In this document: one piece after another, positions 1-12,229 of the stretch
Layout of the letters: every line of letters starts with the position of its first letter
Position numbering within the stretch: the first letter of the stretch is position 1
Assembly: GCA_947396885.1 (NCBI GenBank)
Contig: OX377201.1
Span: forward strand, 111,243,727-111,307,726
From: Heligmosomoides polygyrus polygyrus
Lineage: Eukaryota; Nematoda; Chromadorea; Rhabditida; Heligmosomidae
Reading direction: 5' to 3'
DNA length: 64,000 nucleotides
Position numbers and translations under genes: made by a program
The notes under the pieces: model-generated
Databases searched by the model: none
Told to the model about the DNA's origin: nothing
Seen by the model: the letters and a program-made list of their open reading frames with translations, nothing else

Positions 1-1335
1 TCGTCGCGTTGCGGCTGCAACAAGCATCGAACTCCGCCCCTTTCTCGTTGCTCGTTGCTGCAACAGCAGCAACGGCAGTGTGAAAGCCGCTTTAGTTATT
101 CTGGAAGAATCTGTCAACGAGCCTCTTAAATTGAGGTAGAGAACTAGGAGGCGTTTTTTTGTTGTTGTTGAGAATCACAAAAACTCAGAGACGGCCCATT
201 GGGTGAAAAAGGAAGCGCAGATAGAGCTTTCGACTCAGGAAAAATAATTTTCCGCTGGCTACCTCTTGCATGTGAACTTGCAGCGTGTAGAATTCGTCAA
301 GTGGCAGTGCTACCACCTGAGTGATCACTTTCAATATCATCAGAAGATCATTCCTCATCCTACGAGTCTCTAGGCTGTTGAAAATTGTGCTGCGAAAATT
401 ATATATTTATATATTCATATTTATTCTATGCATTTTATATCAGACATCTGATTCTGTTTTATATAATAACAGAAATATAATCTTTAATATTGTAAGATAA
501 ATGATACGACAATATAAATGTCTAATTATATAAATTTATAAATAAAATATATAAAGAGGTATCCTACTATATATAAAGCCTTATGTAAAAAGGAATTATG
601 ATGACATATCTACCATCGTCAGAGTTCTGTTAGTTGGAAACCCTTGAGTTTCAGCTGTAGAGAGTATTCCTCAAATAGCAGCTTGCAGATTGTTGGAGAT
701 TCTGAAAGAGTGTCCCAATTTTCCAACTCCCTTCATTAGATGCACGTCGGGCCGGGCTTCCTTGGCAGTGGAGGGGAGAGGGACGAGTTAGGTTGGGTCA
801 ATGCGAATTCAGTTAACGAAATGCATTGCACTCGATTCTCTCCAGATTCGAATGGATTCGCTCGCGAGACGAGGAGCATGTCGGCTCGGGAATTAAGCAG
901 GCAGATTGTCTCGACCAGGGGAACGCCACGTTTTCCAGGGGAACAGGCAACTGCGCTCCAAATGTTTCATGTTGAATATGTCTATTTATTTATTTATAAC
1001 TGCGCAAAAGTGGCTCGTTGAACAGGACCATGAAGGACAAAGCGAACTTCTAAGCATCTCAACTAGTTCACGCTGATGAAGAGAACAACAACATGACGTC
1101 ACTATGCACCGCTGTTTGGCAAAACTGCATTGCTCCCAGCCGCGCAGAAGCCCAAGTGCAGGAAGACCACACAGCACATGAAATATGATGACGGCAATAG
1201 GTGGGTTTAGGTTTCTGTTTATGTCGACTGCGAATGCGTAAGACAAACGATTGAGGCACTAGGAACACAACATTTACACCAAAAAAATCAACAGTAAAGC
1301 ATTCAAAAAGAGCTCTTCTGGACAAAAGACCGTCA
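1..1335. other. No gene seen; AT-rich sequence
   Basis: No open frame here has coding character or splice context. The 380-600 stretch is strongly AT-rich. At about 561-582 it contains the string ATCCTACTATATATAAA, which recurs near 5,350, 39,590 and (reversed) 42,520 and looks like one end of a dispersed, possibly Helitron-like, element. Confidence 0.4.
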
Positions 1336-1339
1336 ACGT

Positions 1340-1612
1340 AAACGATGAAGAATAAGTGACGGCGTTAGTCAATCCCTTTCGGGATGCACCACGCATTCGA
1401 CTTCTATGGAATATTGAATGCGCATTTGGCCTACGCAATGGCTAACGGTGGCCGGTCGATGAAGAAGTCAGTGCTTCATCCCTCACAGACAACTCCGGTG
1501 CCAGTTCCCTAACCTCGAAGGATGACAGGCTTGCTTTGCCTGGCGAAAACCGAAGGAAGGATCTTGTATCAAGTGCACGCGACAGTCGGCACCTCTTCCG
1601 TCTGCGCTACAC
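1340..1612 (-). repeat. tRNA-derived SINE, copy 1
   Basis: Its 5' end is at about 1,612 on the minus strand, where a pol III A-box-like string (GTAGCGCAGACGG) is followed by GTCGCGTGCAC. The body shares long stretches with copies near 8.1, 8.85, 22.5, 31.4, 37.7 and 43.97 kb. The distal end carries the shared CCCTTTCGGGATGC motif. Confidence 0.55.
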
Positions 1613-2437
1613 GGACACATGGGGAAAACAAATTAATAGGCTCGCGAACCATCATATCCATGCAAAGTGACTTCCACACGGCTCTTCATCAGTCTCGGTG
1701 TTAGCAGAGACTGCATTTATTAAAGCAACTTTCAAGTAGAGGCTACCTGCTCTGTAGGTAAAAGGCATTGCTCTTGACCTGGTTTTAAAACGAGTAAGGC
1801 ATAATTTGGTAATAACGTCTATTGCATGGGAAACTTTGATCTTAAAGATTTCGTATGCTTATGAATAAGGGAAACGTCGAGTGCATTACGGCGAGATCGC
1901 AGAGGCGGAAGTCCGAGGTGTTTATTTCTATTAATTGAGGCTTTCCGTACTCGAGTATATAAAAAAGTAACTGAAACAAGGACAGAAAACAAAAACATAA
2001 TTTGTTCGCTGTCCCTACTTGAACGATTTCGAATGGTGAAGTCAGCGTCGTTACCGATGGCTTATATCATTCGTACTTAATTCGCAGATCAGTAGAGGGG
2101 CAGTTGTTGTTATTTGTTTGGTCATTATGTTGTACGTAGATGAACTCAACGTGTCAAGAAACGACAACATCAACTCCTCTTCAACATCGAAACAATTTAA
2201 CAGCAGAGAAAAAAACATTGAGGATAAAGTATAGGAGGATAAAGGTCGGTAATACAGTACCGCGCACATGATTTGGTCAATTGCCGAAAAGAACGTTTTG
2301 GAGCGTTCTAAAGCGATTTTTTAAAGATTTTTTAAATCAGGCACATGTGAAAAAACATATATTTGAGCTCAGCAGCTCGAGCTTTATCTTTTGACATATA
2401 AATCAGTAGAGTTGAACAATGCATATTGGCCGGACAT

Positions 2438-2727
2438 AATCAATAGAGTGGGCGCGAGAGCTTGTAGAGTGAGCGTTTGGGCAGTTTTATCGGAAATTAT
2501 CAGCCGCCGTACTCAGAAATTTCTTTAGGACTGTCCAGCTTACTTTTCGAGTGCGCCGTAAACAATGCATACAGAATCCAACCTATCAATCGAGTGGGCG
2601 CGAGAGCTTGTAGAGTGCGCGGTTGGGGAGTTTTATTGGAAATTACCAGCCGCCGTACTCAATTGCTCTAAGGCTGTCCAACTAGCCTTTAGAGTGCGCC
2701 TTGCACAGTGCATATAAGGTAGAACCT
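2438..2727. repeat. Tandem duplication, about 145-bp unit x2
   Basis: The string GAGTGGGCGCGAGAGCTTGT occurs near 2,447 and 2,592. Each copy is followed by matching blocks ending in AGTGCGCC. The two units are diverged, which suggests an old duplication. No coding potential is apparent. Confidence 0.7.
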
Positions 2728-2754
2728 ACCAACCTTGGGCGACCTCTCGCAAAT

Positions 2755-3905
2755 TGCACGCCCGGGCGTGTTCGGAGCGGCAATAACTCTGTCACGTTCG
2801 AATTGTTTCGGCTGCAACTTGTAGGCAGTAAAACGTTCTAGTACTATACTAAAGTAAAATGGTGTAGCTTAGGAAGCCACTGCGGGAAGACTCGTAGAGC
2901 CAACGGTCTACAAATCAATAGGCAAGCAGACCACTTTATGTGCTTTACGACGAAGCGCTCACTGCTCTCCAGCTGCATAAACTGCCTTAGCCTCAGGTGC
3001 CATTTTAGAGCGGCGGAGGGCAGCGGTGAAGTTTCCTGCGCTCTTACTCGCCCATGTTTGAGCTTTCGACACTCGCAATGGTACCGCTTCGTCCATCTCG
3101 AAGAGCTCTATCGAACGGTATCAATATGGACCAATTTCAGAAGAATCGATTTTTGACAATTAACCTTCGAGGGCGACGCTGCTCGAGGCCGCGGCAGACG
3201 GTCGATGACGTCAGCGAAAATCGATTTCTTTGAATTGGGCCACGCTTTATATAATTCGATAGAGCGTTTCATGCTGAATTGAATGGTGTTATTGAGGGTA
3301 GGAAAAAACTGTAATCTAGGTGAGTAAGAGCGAGGAGAACATCGACCGTTGTTGTGCTAAGTTGCACGTGCGGACGTGTTCTGAGCGCGATAACTCTGCC
3401 ATGTGTGAACATTTCCCGTTGCAACTTGTGGATTTTGTACGCAGCAAAATGCCCTAGTGGTGAGCTAAAACATAGTAATGTATCTTATGGTTGAACAACA
3501 TCACAGCGGTGGGAAGACGCATGTTAGCCTTTTGTGACATGATGTTCTGCAATTTCAGTCGACCTCTGCGGGAAGACCCGGAGAGCTGACGGCCTACAAA
3601 TACGCATGCGAGCAGAACGCTTAAGTTGCTTTAACACGGCATTCTCATAACTCTCTAGCTGCCTAAACTGCCTTAGCTCCAGCTTCCATTTTAGAGCGTC
3701 TTACTTAGCCCTTGAAGTTTCCCGCGCCCTTACTCGCTCATATTTGAGCTTTTGACACTTGCAATAGCACCAATAGCTTCAACGCGAAAAGCTCTATCTA
3801 ACGATGCCAATATCTACTGATTTCAGAAGAATCGTTTTTTGACAATTTCCCATTGAGGACGGGGCGTTCTAGGCCGTGCCTGCGCGAACCATGACGTCAA
3901 ATCGG
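2755..3905. repeat. Two diverged direct repeats of about 0.5 kb
   Basis: Blocks at about 2,755-3,210 and 3,362-3,900 share an ordered series of similar strings: the GTGTTC/GATAACTCTG start, CGGGAAGAC, AACTGCCTTAG, CATTTTAGAGCG, TTTCAGAAGAATCG and a final ATGACGTCA. Identity is moderate, so this is an old direct duplication or two copies of one element. No reading frame is conserved across both. Confidence 0.55.
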
Positions 3906-4059
3906 TAATTTCGAAATTGGAGAAATTTCCTCGTCCAAAATCATCTAGGGTTATTTGGTGCGCTGATTACGAATCCGACGTCCGGTTTTGAAAATTCCGC
4001 TGATTTCGTAAGGTTTTGGATTTTCTCCTGGATAACTGAGGCTGACAGGTCAGTCACCC

Positions 4060-4545
4060 TGCCACCTTCAGTCATCGATCAGATCAAAGATGCCAGCCTC
4101 AAGGCCTCGGTATTGCCTGCGATGTGTTACGCGACGGAAACCTGGCCCGACAGCAAGACAATCGCCAGAGCAATGTAAACTGCGCATCGCGCATTGGGGA
4201 GATGTCTTCTGAGGACAAGCCTTCGTCAGCGATGGCGAGAAGGCCTACGAAGCTCGGAGCTAAAGGAGGAGTCGCAATTAGCAGATCCGCTGCAGTACAT
4301 GAAGAAGTCCAAATATCGCTGGGCCGGACACCGGCTTCGACGAAAGGACGATAGATGGAGTCTTCGTGTCAGAGAATGGCTCGCAAGAGACCATAAGAGA
4401 CCACTGGGACGACCGCCAACGCGATGGGCAGACTCATTCTCAAGATCTTTCAGAGAGCGGAGTCTGCTTCCTCACTGTATGCAACTTGCCAGAGATCAAG
4501 CGGTCTGGAAAAGTTGTGCTCCCCGCTAAGAAGACCTCCAGCCGG
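4060..4545 (+). pseudogene. RTE-type LINE, 3' end of reverse transcriptase ORF (fragment)
   Basis: A broken reading frame gives the C-terminal tail typical of RTE retrotransposon proteins: first a DASLKASVLPAMCYATETW segment, then the equivalent of YRWAGHRLRR, and later the RPLGRPPTRWADSF motif. Frameshifts and stops interrupt it, and nothing of the endonuclease or palm domain is present. It is a dead, 5'-truncated insertion. The assignment rests on recalled family motifs. Confidence 0.65.
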
Positions 4546-5435
4546 CAAAAGGACACAAGGAAAGGATCAAAGTATCAAAGTAAGTTAGTAACTGAGGGTG
4601 GTCGGGTCAGGATCACCGATTCTGCTCAAACTTCGTATAGGAGGGGGGGGGGCTTATTCGGGGTGCCGAACACGATGCCGGAGTACATTTGGACGATTAC
4701 GGCAGGAGATCATAACGATAACCAAGGGTGATCGGTGGTTCTAACCCGATCACCCTCTAACGGGAAGTAGCCTACCGAAATCGGCGAAATTTTCAAGTAC
4801 GGGTTTCGGATTCGTAATCAGCGCCCCACAAAACCCGTCTACAATTTTACAGAAAGACTAAGTAAGACAGGGTGAGATATTCGTTCACTGTGACCATACA
4901 TAGTTTGGCAAGAACTAAACGAGTGTGAAATTCGCACGAAATGCAATGATGCATTCATACCATGTATCTAATGCTACAAGAAATACTTATTTCAAGGCGC
5001 GAGTTAGTGTGGCACGCGTAAATAATCCGAAGAAAGCAAAAGAAGCACAGCACTGTGAGCAAACCACAATACAGGGATATTCCGACAGCGCACTCCCCTG
5101 CCACAGTGCTTCGCAATCAGAGCTTTCCTCTCACGGTTCTCTTCAGAGGAACAGCGAAAAGGTCTATTGGCCTTACTGATGGCTTCCCGGAAAGTGTTTT
5201 GAGCGTAATCAGTAGATCTGCTCTTTTCATGCTATTTACTATAGAGACGATTGTCCGAGTAGTTTAGAGTCTCCGCACCGCTAGGAACTCGAGTGGAATT
5301 CATTCCCAAAGTGTCATCGTACTAGTTTACGTGTGAAATTATTGTCATCCTATCCCACTATATATCAAGGAGTTAGCGGTTGTCCGTCCGTCCGTCTGCT
5401 CATCCGTCTGGCCTTTTCTAGAAGTCGAGTAGCAG
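4546..5435. other. No gene seen
   Basis: Unassigned sequence with a 10-G tract at about 4,643-4,652. Short open frames near 4,925-5,267 overlap in different frames and show no homology or splice context that I can recognise. Confidence 0.35.
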
Positions 5436-5439
5436 GCGT

Positions 5440-5920
5440 CCGTGTTCAGACGAGGTGCCACTCACACCGTGTCGAGACTGTCAGAAGAAGTGTCAGCGAT
5501 GTTGCGCAAAGGGCATTCGAGTTTAAAAGACATGCCAGCGACGTTGCTCAACAGGCGTCCGGGTTTAGAAGAGGTGTCACCGACGTCGTGTAACAGGCGC
5601 TCGGATTCAGAAGGCATGTCACCGATGTCGCGCATTGGATGTTTGGGTTCAGAAGAGGTGTCAATGATGTCGCGTAATGGGTATCCGGGGTCAGAAGACA
5701 TGTCACCGAAGCTGCTCAACAGGCGTCCGGTTTCAGAAGACGTGCAACCACGGCAAGGGATGTCTGGGTTCAGGAGCAGTGTCACCGATGCCGCGCTAAG
5801 GGAGTCCGGGTTCAGAAGACGTGTCACTCACCGATGTCATGCAAGAGGTGTCTGGGTTTACAAGAGGTGTCACCTATGTCGCGCAAGGGATGTCCGGATT
5901 CCGAACACGTGTAATAGGGA
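5440..5920. repeat. 42-bp minisatellite, about 11 units
   Basis: The unit is roughly GTCACCGATGTCGCGCAACAGG followed by CGTCCGGGTTCAGAAGAGGT, with drift between units; GTCAC recurs at 5,576 and 5,618, giving the 42-bp period. Because 42 is a multiple of three, long frames stay open on both strands (173 codons plus, 121 codons minus). These should be read as repeat artefacts unless transcripts say otherwise. Confidence 0.85.
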
Positions 5921-5924
5921 GACC

Positions 5925-6190
5925 AGTAAGCGGGGGTCTAGTGAAGGGTGGGAGGACCAGTGAAGGGGGGGGGGTACCAGTAAAGGTAGGACCTTTAACA
6001 GGAGCCAGTGAAGGGAGCTAATAAAGTATACCACTAAGGTGAGGGTTGGGAGGGGATAGTAAGGGGGGGGGGGGAAGTGAACGGGAATCTCGACTGATGC
6101 TCACTACATTTTTCTGCCTGTCTCTGGTTGCACATCAGTAAGGGGTATTGTCTATTGTCGGGGGGGGGGGGGGGAGGGGGGGGGAGAATA
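5925..6190. repeat. G-rich low-complexity tract
   Basis: Degenerate AGTGAAGGG-type repeats grade into pure G runs: 10 G at about 5,965, 12 at 6,063, 15 at 6,160 and 9 at 6,176. The plus strand could form G-quadruplexes. No gene is seen. Confidence 0.7.
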
Positions 6191-8084
6191 ACTTCGGGAA
6201 TCGGAGGTCAATGGAATCGATCGCGTCTTGAACAGCTTAAAAAACGCAGGGTATTTCTTTGGTTATATCACCAGCATACATTTCTGACCACTGCAAAACA
6301 AGAAATGGACCCTGCCGAACCCCGCTGTAAGCTGAAAATGCTCTGGGAAATCGGCTCCACCAGTTAACATGTTCCTTCCGTAAGGAACTCCTATAACCAC
6401 TTTGTTAACCTGGGAGGGAGACTTACTATTTCCAGTTTTTGCTGCTGTTTCATTGTCGGAACATGGATGTAGATCACAACTGTTTGTCTTTCAACTCTAC
6501 TGCGGGTGGCCGGACGTTTACTGATGTGAGTAAAGCCATTTCTACAGATCTGCCTTTTAAAACGACAAATTAGGATCTGGAAACAACATTATTTTTATCA
6601 AGAATATTGGACGACATATTTCTTCACAATTAAGATCTAATTTGTCGAAATTGAACTGCCCTGATAAGCGCAATTGTTCGTCCCTCGTCAGGTTTGGGTT
6701 GAGACTTTGCCTTCCGAAAAAGCAGAAAAAATCAGATGCGTCAAGAACTGATGGCAGATAAACGTCGTGACATGTCCTTCAACAACATCCTACTATTAGA
6801 TCACGGACAGGTTGTGCCACACCTCACGAGATCTACGTTAAATGAAGCTCAGTGAGCGTCTTCTACACAGGAATCCAGCTTCGTCGGAGGTGGACTAGAA
6901 ACGCAGGATTTCCAACCAGAAGGTTGACGAAGCGCCTTGTCGTTAAGCTACTGCACTTGGATAAGGACTCATAGATTAAAACGGTAAATGTAGCTGGCAG
7001 ATTTTCCAATAAGCTTTGTGCGAGGAAGGAGCGACTTCTTAGAAACGAGCCGATTATAGACACCTGATAACAACATACGAAATAAAGGCACAAATTCGGT
7101 CTTATGCCGAACCTAGGGTGGATTTCAAGCCGAATCTTTCCGAGCCGTGATGCAGGCACAGAAGATCCTGCTCATTTTTCAACGAGTACTCTCAGAGGGT
7201 GTTTTCACGAATTTTGCGGGGCGCCGAAAGCGAGAACTTTAAATGGGTGAAATCCACATCGAGCATAACTGCCTCTGATTAATACGTCAATAATAATGAA
7301 TTTGCTACAAATGAGGAACCACAATATTCGGTCCATGTCGACAATTCGTGCAGCGGAAGAGGCGGAAACGCAGCAGCGCCCCGACCCAAGTGACGCGCCA
7401 CTGCTGTGCCATGCTGAGCTCGGTGTTTGGCTGACGGTTACTGGTACAGGATCTGTCGCGTTCTCGCATCCTCTCTGCCAGAGGTACTGACATTGACCGA
7501 ATATTTATTACCCAGTGGATGGAACACTCGTAGCCTTTACCGCATGGTGGTGGCGCAGTCGGAGTCGACCCCAGCAGTGGCGTGCATTTCGATTCCGAGT
7601 TCTTGAATCGGGTTTCGCGAATCCCAGCATAGCCTTTGGTTCCAGAATTGTTTGAAAATGATTAAACAACGACTTCATCATCGGTTGACCACCGCAAGTC
7701 GTGCAAAGTAGGGCCAGATTCATCAACCGCTTACCACCCTCTAACGGTGAAAATACCGCAACAACCCTTTGATATGACATTCATTGGCATCAGGTTTGGC
7801 ATTTGGCCGCAGATATGCTGTCAGGGTTGCCTTCGCTGTATACCGAGACAAGACAGGAATGCGAGGCACATCCCGCAGACCGATTTCGTCGTCCTTTCTC
7901 CCTTTATCGTCATCCAAACCCTTTAAGCCACTAATTTGCACAAGCTTCAATTTTGGCTCTGTTTTGTTCCACTCAAAAGGCGCATGGGAGCTATGCAGTT
8001 TTTGTCTGGGGTTGGTTCACATTTTTAAGGAACAGTTTAATTCTTGATACTATATACGTATATTTACATTCCTTGCCTCCTCTT
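6191..8084. other. No gene seen
   Basis: About 1.9 kb without a convincing gene. Open frames of 60-100 codons occur on both strands (for example 6,863-7,159 minus, 7,508-7,780 minus, 7,784-8,047 plus), but none has recognisable motifs and several overlap antisense to each other. Confidence 0.35.
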
Positions 8085-8360
8085 TTTTGAGACCAAATTC
8101 AAAAATCGGGTAATAATGATAAAGGGGCGTTAAATATTCAATCCTTTTGAGGGTGCTCTATGCACTCTACTTCCTCGTGACATCGCATTTAACCTATACT
8201 TGCAACCACTAGCACCAGACAATAGACAATTCAGTGTTCTACTCCTCCAAGACAAGTCTAATTTCAATTCGGAGGGGATCGAAGCTTGGTTGGGAAATAC
8301 GAACTAAGAAGCTGGTATCGAGTGCATGCTGCAGCCGGTACGGTCTTCCTCTGCGCTCTA
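8085..8360 (-). repeat. tRNA-derived SINE, copy 2
   Basis: Same family as copy 1. On the minus strand the 5' part lies near 8,340-8,360, and the shared GACAAGTCTAATTTCAATTC-type block lies near 8,250. It is more diverged than the 8.85-kb copy. Confidence 0.45.
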
Positions 8361-8849
8361 TACCCCAAAAATGGGCAACGGATGTAAAAATGCAACAAGA
8401 AAACACTCAATGTCAGCTATTTCTAGCCCGAAACTGAAAACTGAATAATACAGCGGAGTCGCTGTCAAATAGTTTTCAGCTTAATTTATAGTATTACAAA
8501 TATGAATAATAGCCCGAAAGGTGAGCCGTTAATTTTGAGGGAGTTAGAGTCGTTGGCAGCGAGGAAAACGTGCATTTAAAAATGCAGAAGAAGCGGCGAG
8601 ATTAATGCCTGTCTCAAATCGCATTCTTTGGCGTGAATGCGACGGGATTCGGAGACGAGAGGCTGAATACGACGATAATTCCGAACGGGCGCCACCACGC
8701 AGATCCGCTGCTATGTGAGGGTGAGCGGCACTGACGTTTGGAGAGAACGAGAGTCGCTGCATTATGTGGCCAGCTGGCAGTTCCCATTTTCACTACAGTG
8801 CTGGACACTTTTTATTTCGAAACCGGGCACCTCTGTGAATGAGTAAGGT

Positions 8850-9165
8850 GGACACTCTACGAACGAAATTAGGGAGGCAATAAAAAGGATAAGGGACGGC
8901 GTAACCCTTTTGGAATGCGTCAGCGCATTCAACTTCTATGAGACGTTGCGGAGGTGATATGAATGCGTATTGGGTCAAGCAATACTTGCAGTGGCCAGTC
9001 GATGAACAACTCAGCGCTTTATCCTTTCCAGACAAGTCTGGTACCAATTCACTGACCCCGAAGGAATGGAAGGCTTGGTTGTCCTGGGTGGGAAATCCGA
9101 ACCAGGAGCCTGGTATCGGGTGCACGCGACAGTCGGCACCTCCTCCGACCGCCCACAGGAGGGAA
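8850..9165 (-). repeat. tRNA-derived SINE, copy 3
   Basis: One of the best-preserved copies. The minus strand reads GTGCCGACTGTCGCGTGCAC near 9,125-9,145, then a B-box-like CTGGTTCGGATTTCCC. The far end carries TTGGAATGCGTCAGCG. Both strands show open frames of about 90-130 codons, which are by-products of the repeat. Confidence 0.6.
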
Positions 9166-9169
9166 GTAA

Positions 9170-10260
9170 TGTGTCCTTTATTTCGAGACAAGGGCCAGTT
9201 TTGAGCGAGATCTCAACCGCTTCTTTTAGCAGACCTCCACTGCTCCGAAACTCTCTGAGCAGCGAAGCCAACAGTGCCTCATCCTGCCCAGAAGCCGGGC
9301 GTTTGTTTGTCGCATGTGTAATCAATCTGGAATTAACTTCCGTTGTTTATAAAAGTCGCTGAAGCAGCGTGGTCATTCCGGAGGCACAGCAGCGCGGAGG
9401 AGAACAGGCCTTCCGTTAGACGCTTGCAGCTCACATAATTCTATCAAAACCAGGCTTCTCGGGCCTCATAGAGAGGGCGTGAGGATCGAGAGGTTCTCTC
9501 TAACACCTTCGCTAGTTTCGTGTCACCCGATAAATTTATAAAAATCGATTTCATTGAACCACAATTGGTAACAAGGATAGGAGAATGTGTTTAGGATGTT
9601 CATGATGATATCGTGGTGGTATCCTAAATGCCTATTTGCCTTTTGCAATGCGTCCCGTTAAGTCAGCTGTGCTTAATCGGCTTTGTAAGAAACGAAGCTC
9701 GATGTGGAACAACCTTTGTCCTATGCCATCTAAAGATTAGCACATTCTGGGCCCATGTCGTGAGTGTTGACAGCATTGGTGGGAGCCAACCATCTAACCA
9801 TGCCGTGTCAGCTAACCGTAATCAATCAGTTCACCGAAAACCAGTGCACCGACGGTACACACACTCTGTGTGCGGCACGCTCATTTGCTGACGCGTGATT
9901 GGATTGCGCGTTCTCACCCCAATGCTGCCCACATCCGCTACTAGGACCACTTTTTGTTTGTTTCGTTTTCCATCCTTGAAGTGACTGACTTTAACAAGGA
10001 AGTAGCAGTTCCAAACTGCTTGTAAAGCTACCTCTTCTTCACTGCCACCATTTCGGTGAACCACGTTTGTGGCGCTGTCGGTTGCTGGGGGCGATTTTCA
10101 AATACACCACGCATCGATTTTGAGTTCGGTTCGCGTCAACGCCAGCCAAGCCTTCCATCCTTTCGGGTCGTCAAAACGATGTCGGACTTCTCCGAAGAGA
10201 ATGCAGCACTATGGATAGGATTGCCAACAAAGTTATTAGTCACTAGATTCGCTTGCAAGA
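9170..10260. other. No gene seen
   Basis: No supported feature. Short frames on both strands (9,628-9,891 plus, 9,831-10,064 minus, 10,056-10,301 plus) lack motifs and splice context. Confidence 0.35.
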
Positions 10261-10263
10261 AAT

Positions 10264-10773
10264 CTCGGATCTATCCTAGTCCGGGGGGGCCACATTTCTA
10301 AAAATTATCTAGCAAATCGACATGGGACTTACCGAACGGCTCCTGAAGGACTCGAGAGGACCTAAAAGGAATCAAAAACCAAGGAGCAAACAAAAAAATT
10401 AAACCGCCGCGATTCTTACAACCGTCTCGGCGGGCAAAGAGTAATGCAATGCAGGCCTGCCGCGTACTGACCACCGCCTGACATGTTGTAACCAGGATCT
10501 AACATAGTGAGGAGGGCGCATAAGGACGCATGCCACGTGCTGACCGCCGCCTGACATGTTATAACCAGGATCCAACATGGTGAGGAGGGCACACAACTTT
10601 GCCGGCTTACAACCGCAACAAATGTAATTTTCGTTTTTTTCTTGGTGAGTTTTTCTTGTTTAGGGTCCTGTATTGTTCTGTAGCAGTCGCTCGGTAAGTC
10701 TCAAGTGAATTTGTTACATATAATACTTTTTAGTTATGTGGCCCCCCCCGGACTAGGATAGATCCGAAATCTC
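10264..10773. mobile_element. Inverted-repeat DNA element with G-tract termini
   Basis: The ends are near-identical inverted repeats: GGATCTATCCTAGTCCGGGG at the left and its complement at about 10,740-10,773, each next to a run of 7-8 G (or C). The similarity extends inward for over 100 bp, making a long imperfect foldback. The middle has a 73-bp tandem duplication (GACCACCGCCTGACATGTT near 10,469 and its variant near 10,541). No transposase is encoded, so it is non-autonomous. Confidence 0.7.
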
Positions 10774-11235
10774 TTCTAAACAGGCGGCGCATTTCGATAT
10801 TGATCAGTGTTCAGCTCTTTTGTGAAAAAGTGCATACAGACGTAGACAACCTGGCCGCGACAGTCTAATAAATAATTTCGGCTACAACAGAAATTCCCCT
10901 ATCGCGGGCGTGAGGCTGTCACGCGAGATATGGCACGGGAGAAATAATTTAGTGCGACCTTATCATCACGTTAGCTTATTAATGTTTCAACGGCCAGCGG
11001 AAAAAAGGTGGTGGCTCAATCTGTGCGATATTTGTCAGGACTTTAGTAGGACAAATACACGTTCATGTTGTTCTGAGAAGTGATGCCCCCTAGTGGGTAA
11101 TGGAGGAAAATGCTCCCCAAAACCAGAAATGCCTTCACAACTTTTGGTACTTGTACTTATTTTAGTAGTTTTTGGGTTTAATTCAAGGCATTTTTATGCC
11201 TGAAGCAGCCGTTACTGAGGTCGTAAGTTGTCATA

Positions 11236-11502
11236 ATGTTGTTTTGTTGCGATAACCAGACAGATGTTGTGCCATTACTTCCGCTTATTCCTGAGATTGA
11301 ACCGTTGATTCAAGTTTCCCCTGTTGCTCTTCGGATCCTCGGAAAGCTTTCATACCAACAGAGGGCCCTTGAAGCTGGACGAGTCATTAATGCGAAGTCG
11401 GATCCAACACCAAGTTGGGTGAACAGCTCGAAGCTCTGGTTTGTTCGAGCTAGTGTCCGAGTACTACTCTACGGAAGAAGTATATGTGTCCTAAACTTCT
11501 GA
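11236..11502 (+). CDS. Short open frame, unrecognised
   Basis: An 88-codon frame starting ATG with ordinary composition, including the stretch VSPVALRILGKLSYQQRALE. I do not recognise it. There is no clear upstream acceptor and no downstream partner exon. It may be an isolated exon, a repeat-derived frame or chance. Confidence 0.15.
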   Translation: MLFCCDNQTDVVPLLPLIPEIEPLIQVSPVALRILGKLSYQQRALEAGRVINAKSDPTPSWVNSSKLWFVRASVRVLLYGRSICVLNF

Positions 11503-11535
11503 GGAGAGTCGAGCGCAGACGAACCGGTGACTCAC

Positions 11536-11594
11536 TTGACGGCGTCGACGGGATGAGCAGCGATCGTGACGAATAGTATCGTAGTCAGGAACAT
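11536..11594 (-). CDS. Possible signal-peptide first exon
   Basis: Reading the minus strand, ATG at 11,594 opens a hydrophobic stretch, MFLTTILFVTIAAHPVDAV, which looks like a cleavable signal peptide. It runs directly into GTGAGT, a good donor, after 11,536. The following sequence has an acceptor-like CTCTCCTCAG, but the phase-compatible frame after it soon stops. Treat this as a candidate first exon of an unresolved minus-strand gene. Confidence 0.25.
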
Positions 11595-11644
11595 AATCTG
11601 CCCATGGAGAAACGCTGCCGGCAGTCGGTAGTGGACAATCCACT

Positions 11645-11938
11645 CAGGACGAGACGGCAGGCTTGCGAGTTCGGAGAGTGCGGATGGGCGGTGTTCGGCC
11701 ACGCCCGCCGAGGCCGCGGACTCCTCGTCTGAAATCACTTAAGACGTCGTCGTCGACCCGAAGCCCACCATCTGGATGTGCTCGGCCGGCGCATTTACGC
11801 GGATCCCCCGGAAGTGTAGCATTAGGATCGCACCCAGCAGCGGTGAGAAAGAGCAACTCCGGCGACGGTTTCCGATTTCGTCCGTCGAATGAGCTGGAGA
11901 CATACGAGAACGTCATCGAGAATCCTCATCTAGTTTGA
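11645..11938 (+). CDS. Possible terminal exon, Arg/Pro/Ser-rich, unrecognised
   Basis: An open frame runs from about 11,597 to a TGA at 11,936-11,938, and an acceptor-like CCACTCAG lies at about 11,640-11,647. The protein is basic and Pro/Ser-rich and ends with an acidic ETYENVIENPHLV tail. The antisense frame is open too, a sign of GC-rich composition rather than selection. No family is recognised. Confidence 0.2.
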   Translation, partial: QDETAGLRVRRVRMGGVRPRPPRPRTPRLKSLKTSSSTRSPPSGCARPAHLRGSPGSVALGSHPAAVRKSNSGDGFRFRPSNELETYENVIENPHLV

Positions 11939-12229
11939 GGGGCTCTCAGCCTTCAAGCGGATGTGGACCGAAATTAGAGAGTGGCCCATGGATCCACTAT
12001 TTTCCGGCACAGCATCATAGTAGGATACAGTGTGTTGTAATTTCTTTTTGAGCTATCTTGCCTTCTTTACCTGGATGAGGAGCAAAATAGGGCGAGTGCA
12101 AGATATACAGAGTGGCCCATAAATAATGCAGCAAAGACTCAGTCCTGTCAGAATGGTAAGAAAGGACAAGATTTCGTGAAATTCAAAATATCATTTGATA
12201 ATGCATTGAAGATCACGATAAAGCAGTAT

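Noticed and set aside
5462..5963. Opposed long frames over 5.4-6.0 kb as genes
   Set aside because: Artefacts of a 42-bp tandem unit.
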